Assembly (NCBI RefSeq): GCF_004353925.1
Contig: NZ_SMOK01000025.1
Span: forward strand, 1 to 64,000
DNA length: 64,000 bases
Reading direction: 5' to 3'
Source of the DNA: Pseudomonas sp. H9
GTDB taxonomy: Bacteria; Pseudomonadota; Gammaproteobacteria; Pseudomonadales; Pseudomonadaceae
Numbering within the stretch: the first letter of the stretch is position 1; the number at the start of each line of letters is the position of its first letter. Positions 56,556 through 64,000 of this stretch are shown one piece after another. The translations under genes were made by a program, and so were the position numbers. The notes beneath the pieces were generated by a model. The model was not told where the DNA came from. It made no database searches and saw only the letters and a program-made list of their open reading frames with translations.

Positions 56556-57401
56556 GGCGCGATGCGCCGAGCCGTCGTGCATGGCCCAGCGCAGCACGGG
56601 GGCGGTGGTGTTGATGCCCAGGCGAATCAGGCGTTGTTGTAACGGATGCTGCCGCAGCTCCAGCATATCGCTGGCCCATGTGGGCAGCAGGTCGATACCC
56701 GCCTTCAGCATCAGGCTTGCCACGGGTTTGGCCAAGCGGCTGGGTGCGGGGGCATCCAGTAGCACCTGGACCACCTCATGACTGCGCTCGTCACACTGCA
56801 GTGTCGGGCGCATTGCCTCCAGGTAGTCGCTCACTTGCTGGCGCGAGCGCGGTACATCGAGGGCACCCAGGCGTTCAGCGATCAGAGCAATTTCGGCGTA
56901 ATAGGCGTCTTGTTCGGCGAGTGGCAGGTTCGGGTTGCGGTAGCGCAGGTGGGCGGCAAGAAAGCTGCTGACTTCGGCCACATGCACCCAGGTCAACAGT
57001 TCGGGATCGCTGGCGGCGTAGGGGCGCCCATCGGCGGCGGTGCCGACTACTTGCAGGTGAATGGTACGGACCTTCTCGATCAGCCAATTGGCATCGCCCG
57101 TGGCGCCGAAGGTGGTACCGGAGATGAACTGGCTGGTGCGGCGCAGCCGGCCAAGCAGGTCGTGGCGAAAGTTGGAGTGGTCCCAAACGCCCGCCAGTGC
57201 CAGGGGGTGCAGCAATTGCAGAAGCAGGGCACTGATGCCACCGATCAGCATGCTTGGGAAGTCGCCGTGTACACGCCAGCTGGCACTATCAGGGCCGAAC
57301 AGCCCGGGATCGCCTTTGGGATTTTCCAGATCAAGTTGCCCCAGGGACAAGCCGGTCAGGCTCATCACCTGGGTTTCGATGCGGCGGCGTATCGCTTCCA
57401 T
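56526..57401 (-). CDS. MpaB-like oxygenase (DUF2236) family protein, 291 aa
   Basis: This fits the DUF2236/MpaB family, haem-containing or haem-like oxidoreductases including latex-clearing relatives; substrates are mostly unknown. Signature parts are WRVHGDFPSMLIGGISALLLQLLHPLALAGVWDHSNFRHDLLGRLRRT and FISGTTFGATGDANWLIEKVRTIH, with WVHVAEVSSFLAAHLRY following. The last ten codons (ending RRMGRNTR) and the TAG stop lie in the third 217-bp repeat, the stop at the edge of a REP unit. The C-terminal tail may therefore differ from relatives. It begins 38 bases after the acsA stop on the same strand. Confidence 0.85.
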   Translation of the reverse strand: MEAIRRRIETQVMSLTGLSLGQLDLENPKGDPGLFGPDSASWRVHGDFPSMLIGGISALLLQLLHPLALAGVWDHSNFRHDLLGRLRRTSQFISGTTFGATGDANWLIEKVRTIHLQVVGTAADGRPYAASDPELLTWVHVAEVSSFLAAHLRYRNPNLPLAEQDAYYAEIALIAERLGALDVPRSRQQVSDYLEAMRPTLQCDERSHEVVQVLLDAPAPSRLAKPVASLMLKAGIDLLPTWASDMLELRQHPLQQRLIRLGINTTAPVLRWAMHDGSAHRARRRMGRNTR

Positions 57402-57439
57402 GGTTACCTGCGTGCGAGGCAGCCACGAAGCGCTGCCGG

Positions 57440-59374
57440 TTATGTATTGAATCGGTTGTCGATCAAGCCCTGAACCACGCTGGGATCAGCCAGCGTCGAC
57501 GTGTCACCCAGGCTGTCGAGTTCATTGCAGGCGATTTTGCGCAGAATGCGGCGCATGATCTTGCCTGAACGGGTCTTGGGCAGCGCGGGTGCCCATTGGA
57601 TCAGTTCCGGTTTGGCGAAACTGCCAATTTCCTTGCTGACCAGCGCCAGCAGCTCCTGCTTGAGCGTGTCATCCGGGGTCACGCCGTTCATCGGTGTGAC
57701 AAAGGCATAGATGCCTTGCCCCTTGAGATCGTGAGGGTACCCCACTACTGCGGCTTCGGCGATGCTGTCATGCAGTACCAGCGCGCTTTCGACTTCGGCA
57801 GTGCCGATACGGTGCCCGGACACGTTGATCACATCATCGATGCGCCCGGTTATCCACAGGTCGCCATCAGCGTCGCGGCGCGCGCCGTCACCGGTGAAGT
57901 AGTAGCCTGGAAGGGGTTTGAAGTAAGTGTCGATCATCCGTTGCGGGTCGCCATACACGCTGCGGATCTGACCCGGCCAACTGGCCTTGATCGCCAGCAT
58001 GCCAGCACCGGCACCCTCGATGAGTTTGCCCTTGTCATCGAGCAACACGGGCTGCACGCCAAACATCGGTTGCGTCGCACAACCGGGTTTGATCCGACGG
58101 GTGCCTACCAACGGGCTGATCATGATGCCGCCGGTTTCCGTCTGCCACCAGGTATCGACAATGGGGCAGCGCTCCTCGCCCACGGCGTTGAAGTACCACT
58201 CCCAGGCTTCTGGGTTGATCGGTTCGCCGACACTGCCGAGCAGACGCAGGCTTTTGCGTGAAGTGTTCTTCAGGGGGCCCTCACCCTCACGCATCAAGGC
58301 GCGCAGGGCGGTCGGGGCGGTATAAAAAATGTTCACCTTGTGCTTGTCGACCACCTGCCAGAAGCGCGAGGCATCGGGATAGTTGGGCACGCCCTCGTAC
58401 ATCAAGGTGATTGCACCATTGGCCAGTGGCCCATAGACGATGTAGCTGTGCCCGGTGACCCAGCCCACATCGGCGGTGCACCAGAACACTTCACCTTCAC
58501 GGTAATCGAACACGGTCTTGAAGGTCAGGGTGGCTTGCAGCAGGTAGCCGGCGGTGGTGTGCAGCACGCCTTTGGGTTTTCCGGTACTGCCAGAGGTGTA
58601 GAGAATGAATAACGGATCTTCGGCGTCCATTGGCTCGGGAGGGCAGTCATCACTCGCTTGAGTGATTGCCTCGTGGTGCCAGAGGTCGCGATCCTGTTGC
58701 CAGTCGATGGTGCCCCCCGTGCGCTTGATGACCAACACCGTGCTGACATTCGGGCAATTGAGCAGGGCCTTGTCGACATTGTTTTTCAAGGGCACAGTCT
58801 TGCCGCCGCGAATACCCTCATCGGCGGTGATTACCGTGCGACAGTCGGCATCCAGGATGCGATCACGCAGGGCATCGGGAGAAAAGCCGCCGAACACTAC
58901 CGAATGAATCGCCCCGATACGGCTGCAGGCCAACATGGCGTACGCCGCTTCCGGCACCATGGGCATGTAGATGCACACTCGATCACCTTTTTTTACCCCG
59001 CGTTGTTTGAGCACGTTGGCCAGTCGGCAGACATGGCGGTGCAGCTCACGGTAAGTAATGATGCTGGAGTCGGCAGGGTTGTCGCCTTCACGAATGATCG
59101 CCGCTTGGTCCCCCCGTGTGGCCAGATGACGATCGATGCAGTTGTAGCTGACGTTGAGCTGAGCACCGGTGAACCAACTGGCCTGGCCGGTTTTCATGTC
59201 ACTGTGCTGAACACTGCTCCAGGGTTTAACCCAGTCCAGGGCTTTGGCTTGTTCGCTCCAGAACGCGTCGGGGTCTTCAATCGACTGGCGGTACAGGCGC
59301 TGGTATTCGGCCTGGCTCAGTTGCGCCGCTTTGCTGACGGCATCGGCGTGGGGGTGGGCGCTGAGATCGAACAT
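57440..59374 (-). CDS. acsA: acetyl-CoA synthetase AcsA, 644 aa
   Basis: AcsA activates acetate to acetyl-CoA through acetyl-AMP. The AMP-binding motif YTSGSTGKPKGV, DTWWQTETGG, YFTGDGARRDADGDLWITGRIDDVINVSGHR and the C-terminal TRSGKIMRRILRK are present. K605 in the last motif is the lysine acetylated in relatives to switch the enzyme off. Length is normal. It lies between pgi and the MpaB-like gene, with a hairpin separating it from pgi. Confidence 0.97.
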   Translation of the reverse strand: MFDLSAHPHADAVSKAAQLSQAEYQRLYRQSIEDPDAFWSEQAKALDWVKPWSSVQHSDMKTGQASWFTGAQLNVSYNCIDRHLATRGDQAAIIREGDNPADSSIITYRELHRHVCRLANVLKQRGVKKGDRVCIYMPMVPEAAYAMLACSRIGAIHSVVFGGFSPDALRDRILDADCRTVITADEGIRGGKTVPLKNNVDKALLNCPNVSTVLVIKRTGGTIDWQQDRDLWHHEAITQASDDCPPEPMDAEDPLFILYTSGSTGKPKGVLHTTAGYLLQATLTFKTVFDYREGEVFWCTADVGWVTGHSYIVYGPLANGAITLMYEGVPNYPDASRFWQVVDKHKVNIFYTAPTALRALMREGEGPLKNTSRKSLRLLGSVGEPINPEAWEWYFNAVGEERCPIVDTWWQTETGGIMISPLVGTRRIKPGCATQPMFGVQPVLLDDKGKLIEGAGAGMLAIKASWPGQIRSVYGDPQRMIDTYFKPLPGYYFTGDGARRDADGDLWITGRIDDVINVSGHRIGTAEVESALVLHDSIAEAAVVGYPHDLKGQGIYAFVTPMNGVTPDDTLKQELLALVSKEIGSFAKPELIQWAPALPKTRSGKIMRRILRKIACNELDSLGDTSTLADPSVVQGLIDNRFNT

Positions 59375-59417
59375 AGAAGGGCCTGTCCTGATTGTTTTTG
59401 TCAGGACAGTGTAGCCG

Positions 59418-59451
59418 TTGCCCCTGGCTGCGTTCGTTCAGCCAGGGGCAA
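59418..59451 (-). terminator. hairpin after pgi
   Basis: TTGCCCCTGGCT and AGCCAGGGGCAA form a perfect 12-bp stem with a 10-base loop, 9 bases past the pgi stop. No T run is present, but its position and strength fit transcript end formation. Confidence 0.7.
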
Positions 59452-59460
59452 CGCAGGTGA

Positions 59461-61125
59461 TCAACCGCGGTGACGGCTGCGGAAGAAGTTGATCAGGCCC
59501 TGGGTCGAAGCGTCTTCGGCAGCGTCTTCGATGCCACCGGTCAGGCGCTGGTACACGCCCTTGCCAAGTTCTTTACCCAGTTCCACGCCCCATTGGTCGA
59601 AGGCGTTGATACCCCAGATTACGCTTTGTACGAACACTTTGTGCTCATACATCGCCACAAGCGCGCCAAGGCGGCGTGGGCTGATACGCTCGACCACCAA
59701 AGTGTTACTCGGACGGTTGCCCGGAATTACCTTGTGCGGCGCCAGTTTCTGGATCTCGGCTTCGCTCAGGCCTTTGTCGCGCAGTTCAGCTTCTGCCTCG
59801 GTGCGGGTCTTGCCGAGCATCAGGGCCTGGCTCTGCGACAGGCAGTTGGCGTACAGCCACTGATGGTGGTCGGCAACCGGATTGAAGCTGACGACCGGCA
59901 CGATGAAGTCGGCCGGGATCAGTTGCGTGCCTTGGTGCAGCAACTGGTGGTAAGCATGCTGGCCGTTACAGCCGACACCACCCCAGATCACCGGGCCGGT
60001 GTCGTGGTTGACCGGGGTGCCGTCCTGACGAACGCTCTTGCCGTTGGACTCCATGTCCAACTGTTGCAAGTGCTTGGTGATGTTCCGCAGGTAGTGGTCG
60101 TACGGCAGGATGGCGTGGCTTTGTGCACCCCAGAAGTTACCGTACCAGACACCCAGCAGTGCCAGCAGCACCGGCATGTTCTGTTCGAACGGCGCGTTCT
60201 GGAAGTGCTGGTCCATGGTGTAGGCGCCAGACAGCAGCTCTTTGAAGTTGGCGGTGCCGATGGCCAGGGCAATTGGCAGGCCGATGGCCGACCACAGCGA
60301 GTAACGACCGCCGACCCAGTCCCACATTGGGAAGATGTTCTCTTCGCGGATGCCGAAGGCCACCGCAGCTGCCTTGTTACTCGATACGGCAATGAAGTGT
60401 TTGTACAGCTCGGCTTCCGAACCGCCCTGGGCCAGGTACCAACCACGGGCCGCCTGGGCGTTTTTCAGGGTTTCCAGGGTGTTGAAGGATTTCGAGGAAA
60501 CGATGAACAGGGTGGTCTCTGCACGCAGATTGGCCGACAGTTCGTGGAACTCGCTGCCGTCGATATTGGCCAGGTAGTGGCAGCGTACGCCGCGCTGGGC
60601 GTAGGGTAGCAGGGCCTCGGACACCAGCTCAGGGCCGAGGAACGAGCCGCCGATACCGATGTTGACCACGTCGGTAATCGGCTTTTCGCTGTAACCACGC
60701 CACAGCCCGTCATGGATGCGCCCGACCAGCTCAGTGACCTGGTTGAGGACTTTGTGCACCTCGGGCATGACGTTGACGCCATTGACGCTCAGCTTGTCGC
60801 CTACCGGGCGGCGCAATGCAGTGTGCAGTGCCGGACGGCCTTCGGAGGCGTTGAGGATTTCGCCAGCGAACAGCGCTTTGACGGCTTCTTGCAGGCCTAC
60901 TTCGTTGGCCAGGTTGACCAGCAGGTCGCGCGTCTGGCTGTTGATGAGGTTCTTTGAATAATCGAGAAACAGTCCGCAGGTGCTCAGAGAAAACTGCTCG
61001 AAGCGTTTTGGCTCGGCGTTGAATGCGTCGCGCATGCTGAAGTCCTGCATGGCTTCGCGGTGCTGCTGGAGCGCCTGCCAGGCAGGCAAAGCGGTGACAT
61101 CATGAGGGGTGCGGTAATAAGCCAT
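59461..61125 (-). CDS. pgi: glucose-6-phosphate isomerase, 554 aa
   Basis: Pgi interconverts glucose-6-phosphate and fructose-6-phosphate. Family signatures include VVNIGIGGSFLGPELVSEAL, FIVSSKSFNTLETLKNA, the catalytic GGRYSLWSAIGLPIA and the C-terminal GINAFDQWGVELGKELG. I chose the ATG at 61125 (MAYYRTPHDV), preceded by AAGGAAACC; an ATG 39 bases upstream is less likely. The panC gene ends 124 bp upstream on the same strand, and 61,126-61,249 shows no gene. Confidence 0.98.
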   Translation of the reverse strand: MAYYRTPHDVTALPAWQALQQHREAMQDFSMRDAFNAEPKRFEQFSLSTCGLFLDYSKNLINSQTRDLLVNLANEVGLQEAVKALFAGEILNASEGRPALHTALRRPVGDKLSVNGVNVMPEVHKVLNQVTELVGRIHDGLWRGYSEKPITDVVNIGIGGSFLGPELVSEALLPYAQRGVRCHYLANIDGSEFHELSANLRAETTLFIVSSKSFNTLETLKNAQAARGWYLAQGGSEAELYKHFIAVSSNKAAAVAFGIREENIFPMWDWVGGRYSLWSAIGLPIALAIGTANFKELLSGAYTMDQHFQNAPFEQNMPVLLALLGVWYGNFWGAQSHAILPYDHYLRNITKHLQQLDMESNGKSVRQDGTPVNHDTGPVIWGGVGCNGQHAYHQLLHQGTQLIPADFIVPVVSFNPVADHHQWLYANCLSQSQALMLGKTRTEAEAELRDKGLSEAEIQKLAPHKVIPGNRPSNTLVVERISPRRLGALVAMYEHKVFVQSVIWGINAFDQWGVELGKELGKGVYQRLTGGIEDAAEDASTQGLINFFRSRHRG

Positions 61126-61249
61126 CGCTGCAGGTTTCCTTATTGCGTGGACTGCCTTGGACACTGAAAACAGCGCTCTGTTTGCAGGCTGATGCCAATT
61201 ATAGGCATGCAGCCTGCATTACAGGGAGAGGGCTTGGTTGGCGGCCTTG

Positions 61250-62107
61250 TCAGGCGTTGCCAAGCTCCAGATGCAGGTTGTCGATCAGGCGGGTAGCACC
61301 GAGGAAGGCAGCAACCAGAATGACCAGATCGCGGTCTTCGGCAGTTGCCGGGTGCAGGCTCAGGGCCTGGCGAATTTCCAGATAGTCGCGGCGGAAACCC
61401 GCGCTTTCCAGTTGTTGCTGGCCGTTAGCGATCAAGGCAGGGTAGTCGCGTTCACCTTGTTCGATCGCATCGGCCATCTGCCGCAGTACCCGATACAGCG
61501 TTGGCGCGATGGCACGTTGCTCCTCGCTCAGGTATCCATTGCGCGATGACAGTGCCAGGCCATCGTCGGCGCGCACGGTGGGCTCGCCAATGATCTGGAT
61601 CGGCATGTTCAGGTCACGCACCAGCGCACGGATCACCGCCAGTTGCTGGAAGTCCTTCTGCCCGAACACGGCGAGGTCCGGCTGGACCATGTTGAACAGC
61701 TTGCTCACCACCGTTGCCACACCTTCGAAATGGCCCGGACGGCTGGCGCCGCACAGGCCTTCTGAAAGCTGCGCAACGTTGACGCGGGTCTGGCCGTCCA
61801 TGCCGTCGGGGTACATCTCTTCGACGCTGGGGGCGAACAGCAGGTGGCAGCCGGCCTGGAGCAGTTTCTCCTGATCGGCGGCCAACGTCCGTGGGTATTT
61901 GTCGAGGTCTTCGCTAGGGCCGAACTGCAGCGGGTTGACGAAGATGCTGGCGACCACGAAATCGACGCGTTGGGCGGCCTTGGTCACTAGTGCAGCGTGG
62001 CCGCTGTGCAGGTTACCCATGGTCGGCACGAAACCGATGCGTTTGCCTTCACTGCGCGCGCGCGCCACGGCGGCGCGCAGTTCGCGTACGGTCTTGACTG
62101 TATTCAT
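61250..62107 (-). CDS. panC: pantothenate synthetase PanC, 285 aa
   Basis: PanC ligates pantoate and beta-alanine using ATP, the last step to pantothenate. Motifs are MGNLHSGH (H34-x-x-H37, adenylate binding) and SSRNGYLSEEQR (KMSKS-like). Its ATG overlaps the panB stop by 4 bases, so the two are coupled. Confidence 0.98.
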   Translation of the reverse strand: MNTVKTVRELRAAVARARSEGKRIGFVPTMGNLHSGHAALVTKAAQRVDFVVASIFVNPLQFGPSEDLDKYPRTLAADQEKLLQAGCHLLFAPSVEEMYPDGMDGQTRVNVAQLSEGLCGASRPGHFEGVATVVSKLFNMVQPDLAVFGQKDFQQLAVIRALVRDLNMPIQIIGEPTVRADDGLALSSRNGYLSEEQRAIAPTLYRVLRQMADAIEQGERDYPALIANGQQQLESAGFRRDYLEIRQALSLHPATAEDRDLVILVAAFLGATRLIDNLHLELGNA

Positions 62108-62904
62108 GCACTGAACCCGTGTTCGCTGCCTGGGAAGCTGACGTCTTTGACCGCTGTTACATAAGCTTTGAGCGCGCCTTGGATGTCACTCTGGCCGATC
62201 ATGAAATTCTTTACGAACTTCGGCATACGTCCGGTCAGCGACAAGCCCAGCATGTCGTGCAATACCAGGACCTGGCCATCGGTGGCGCTACCGGCACCGA
62301 TGCCGATCACCGGGATGCTCACCGCCTGGGTGATCTCCGCCGCCAACTCGCTCGGCACGCACTCAAGCAGCAGCATTGCTGCGCCAGCCTGCTCCAGGGC
62401 AATGGCATCGGCGCGCATTTGCCGCGCCTGGTTTTCCTGACGACCCTGGACCTTGTAGCCGCCGAGGATATTGACGGTCTGTGGGGTCAGGCCCATATGG
62501 GCGCACACTGGCACCCCGCGCTCGGCCAGCAGGCGAATGGTTTCCGCCAACCAGGCGGCACCTTCGACCTTGACCATGTGCGCACCCGCCTGCATCAAGG
62601 CGCCGCTGTTGGCGAACGCTTGTTCAGTGGTGGCACAGGCCATGAACGGCAGGTCGGCGAGGATCAGCGCGCCTTCGTTACCGCGTTTGACGCAGGCAGT
62701 GTGGTAGGCCATCTCGGCGTTGGTCACCGGCAAGGTGCTGTCATGGCCCTGCAGGACCATGCCCAGGGAGTCACCCACCAGCAATATTTCCACGCCGGCA
62801 CGGCTGGCGGCCTGGGCAAAGGTCGCGTCGTAGCAGGTCAGCATGGCTATTTTCTCACCCTTGGCCTTGAGGCTCTGCAGGGTGGTCAGGGTTACATCTG
62901 GCAT
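62104..62904 (-). CDS. panB: 3-methyl-2-oxobutanoate hydroxymethyltransferase PanB, 266 aa
   Basis: PanB makes ketopantoate from alpha-ketoisovalerate and methylene-tetrahydrofolate. The barrel motifs MLTCYDATFAQAASRAGVEILLVGDSLGMVLQGHDST, AHMGLTPQ and IGIGAGSATDGQVLV are conserved. It is first of panB-panC. The 62,905-63,127 stretch upstream should hold its promoter; I saw no gene and no convincing -35/-10 pair there. Confidence 0.98.
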   Translation of the reverse strand: MPDVTLTTLQSLKAKGEKIAMLTCYDATFAQAASRAGVEILLVGDSLGMVLQGHDSTLPVTNAEMAYHTACVKRGNEGALILADLPFMACATTEQAFANSGALMQAGAHMVKVEGAAWLAETIRLLAERGVPVCAHMGLTPQTVNILGGYKVQGRQENQARQMRADAIALEQAGAAMLLLECVPSELAAEITQAVSIPVIGIGAGSATDGQVLVLHDMLGLSLTGRMPKFVKNFMIGQSDIQGALKAYVTAVKDVSFPGSEHGFSA

Positions 62905-63127
62905 GAAAAAGAATCCTCATTCAGGCGCTGTGAAAAACGACTGCGTACAACGCATGTATTCATCTTCTGGAACAGCACATCATCGATTGTGGTGTTTTGG
63001 TTGCGACCTGTTCCAGGCCTATATACGCCTTTTTGCGGCGCGCACGCGCCACCGGACGCCTATAGTCGTGAGGGAGGGGGCTGAAGTCAATTACCCTGTT
63101 ACCGCATTGTTACTAATGCGCTGTTAC

Positions 63128-63153
63128 GGGCGTTACCGCATGGGGGAACGCCC
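63128..63153 (-). terminator. weak hairpin after folK
   Basis: GGGCGTT and AACGCCC form a 7-bp stem with a 12-base loop, 3 bases past the folK stop. A T run is lacking, so termination is uncertain. Confidence 0.45.
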
Positions 63154-63155
63154 GG

Positions 63156-63632
63156 TTACAGGCGTTCCAGTCCGACGAACGGGCAATCTGCCAGCAACTG
63201 GGTGAGGCTGCGTTGATCAGCCAGCCGGAAGTCCTGCGGGACCAGTTCGGCCAGCGGATAGAGGACGAAAGGGCGTGCCTGCATGTGGTAATGCGGGACT
63301 TTGAGACGCGGAATGTCGATCAGGTGATCGCCGTACAGCAGGATATCCAGATCGAGGGTGCGCGGCCCCCAGCGTTCTTTTCGCTCGCGGCCTTGTGCGG
63401 CCTCGATGGCCTGCAGGTGGTCGAGCAGGTCCAAGGGCGCCAGAGCGCTGTCGAGGGCTGCCACCGCATTGGTATAGCGCGGTTGGCCGGGTGACAGCGA
63501 CTCGCTGCTGTAGAAGGCTGAAACCGCAGCTACCGTCGTTTCGGGCAGCTCGCGCAGTGCATTGATGGCGCTGCGCAGTTGCTCTTGCGGTTCGTCCAGA
63601 TTACTGCCCAGGCCGATATACACGCGTTCCAT
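63156..63632 (-). CDS. folK: hydroxymethyl-dihydropterin pyrophosphokinase FolK, 158 aa
   Basis: FolK pyrophosphorylates 6-hydroxymethyl-dihydropterin, feeding FolP (encoded at 37,311). Signatures are VYIGLGSNLDEP near the N-terminus and KERWGPRTLDLDILLYGD, which binds Mg-ATP, followed by LKVPHYHMQARPFVLYPLAEL. It starts 2 bases after the pcnB stop; pcnB-folK-panB-panC is a common Pseudomonas order. Confidence 0.97.
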   Translation of the reverse strand: MERVYIGLGSNLDEPQEQLRSAINALRELPETTVAAVSAFYSSESLSPGQPRYTNAVAALDSALAPLDLLDHLQAIEAAQGRERKERWGPRTLDLDILLYGDHLIDIPRLKVPHYHMQARPFVLYPLAELVPQDFRLADQRSLTQLLADCPFVGLERL

Positions 63633-63634
63633 GC

Positions 63635-64000
63635 TTATTCGCCTGCGCCGCCGTCGGCACGCTTGCGCTTGCTCGGGCTGCGTTTACGCTTGCGCGGGCC
63701 CGCACTGGTACCGTCTTCACGACTGCCCAGCTCGCGGATCATGTCGCGCCGCTCACTGTCGTTGCAGTCCTGATAGTCGGTCCACCATTGGCCCAAGCCG
63801 TCGGTTTCCTCTCCGGCGCTTTCACGCAGCAGCAGGAAGTCGTAACCGGCACGGAAACGCGGGTTGTCGAGCAGTACCTCGGCACGCTTGCCGCTGCGGC
63901 GTGGCAGCCGCTCCTGCATGTCCCAGATCTCGCGAATTGGGAGGGTGAAGCGTTTCGGAATGGCGATGCGCTGGCATTGTTCGCTGATCAGCTCATGAGC
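63635..64000 (-). CDS. pcnB: poly(A) polymerase I PcnB, C-terminal 121 residues (cut by the window edge)
   Basis: Only the 3' end is present; the frame is open to base 64000 and reads AHELISEQCQRIAIPKRFTLPIREIWDMQERL. That is the PcnB C-terminal RNA-binding/arginine-rich region, with FRAGYDFLLLRESAG and a basic tail (RKRKRSPSKRKRADGG). PcnB adds poly(A) to RNA and promotes decay. The call rests on this part and on folK as neighbour. Confidence 0.9.
   Translation of the reverse strand, partial: AHELISEQCQRIAIPKRFTLPIREIWDMQERLPRRSGKRAEVLLDNPRFRAGYDFLLLRESAGEETDGLGQWWTDYQDCNDSERRDMIRELGSREDGTSAGPRKRKRSPSKRKRADGGAGE

Overview
The window is chromosomal DNA of a Pseudomonas, most likely of the P. 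putida/P. fluorescens lineage rather than P. aeruginosa. The evidence is the gene order (grpE-dnaK-dnaJ-dapB-carA-carB-greA, rlmE-ftsH-folP-glmM-tpiA-secG, rimP-nusA-infB-rbfA-truB-rpsO-pnp, panB-panC-pgi-acsA), the high GC with long antisense open frames, and many head-to-head REP pairs with the core GCGGGGCAAGCCCGC. These assignments come from reading the sequence and from recall of protein families; no database search was run.

Region 1 (1 to about 10,000) is accessory DNA lying against the 3' end of the tmRNA gene ssrA. From left to right it holds a 106-bp tandem repeat, a probable decayed gene, a small hypothetical gene, a complete type I restriction-modification operon (hsdM-hsdS-hsdR, minus strand), a 185-bp element with 26-bp terminal inverted repeats, a repeat/hairpin cluster, a DUF3987/YfjI-type gene and an AlpA-like regulator. 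No integrase is visible between alpA and ssrA, so the island is either a remnant or has its integrase beyond the left edge.

Region 2 (10,047-21,800) holds ssrA, a small secreted protein, the lactate operon lldP-lldD-dld with its divergent FadR-type regulator lldR and a perfect palindromic operator, smpB (the protein partner of ssrA), an SNF-family Na+ symporter, ratA-rnfH, bamE and fur.

Region 3 (21,855-37,302) is a stress and housekeeping block. It contains recN behind a LexA box, grpE and dnaK each behind its own sigma-32-type promoter, dnaJ, dapB, carAB, greA, a DUF4149 membrane protein, yhbY, rlmE and ftsH.

Region 4 (37,311-49,948) runs through folP, glmM, tpiA, secG, tRNA-Leu(GAG) and initiator tRNA, then the translation/RNA operon rimP-nusA-infB-rbfA-truB-rpsO-pnp. 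This order is largely shared with E. coli. Several hairpins in the leaders fit attenuation or RNase III processing.

Region 5 (49,950-64,000) starts with a BON-domain periplasmic protein behind a sigma-54-type promoter with paired upstream repeats. It continues on the minus strand with a DUF748 protein, an RlmI-like methyltransferase, a thiolase, an MpaB-like protein, acsA, pgi, panC, panB, folK and the 3' end of pcnB. The thiolase/MpaB intergenic region is tandemly triplicated (217-bp units, each with a REP pair).

Most of the window is conserved core genome and I see no clearly new multi-gene system. The least explained parts are the ssrA-linked island with its small repeats, the 217-bp triplication, and the sigma-54 control region of the BON gene.
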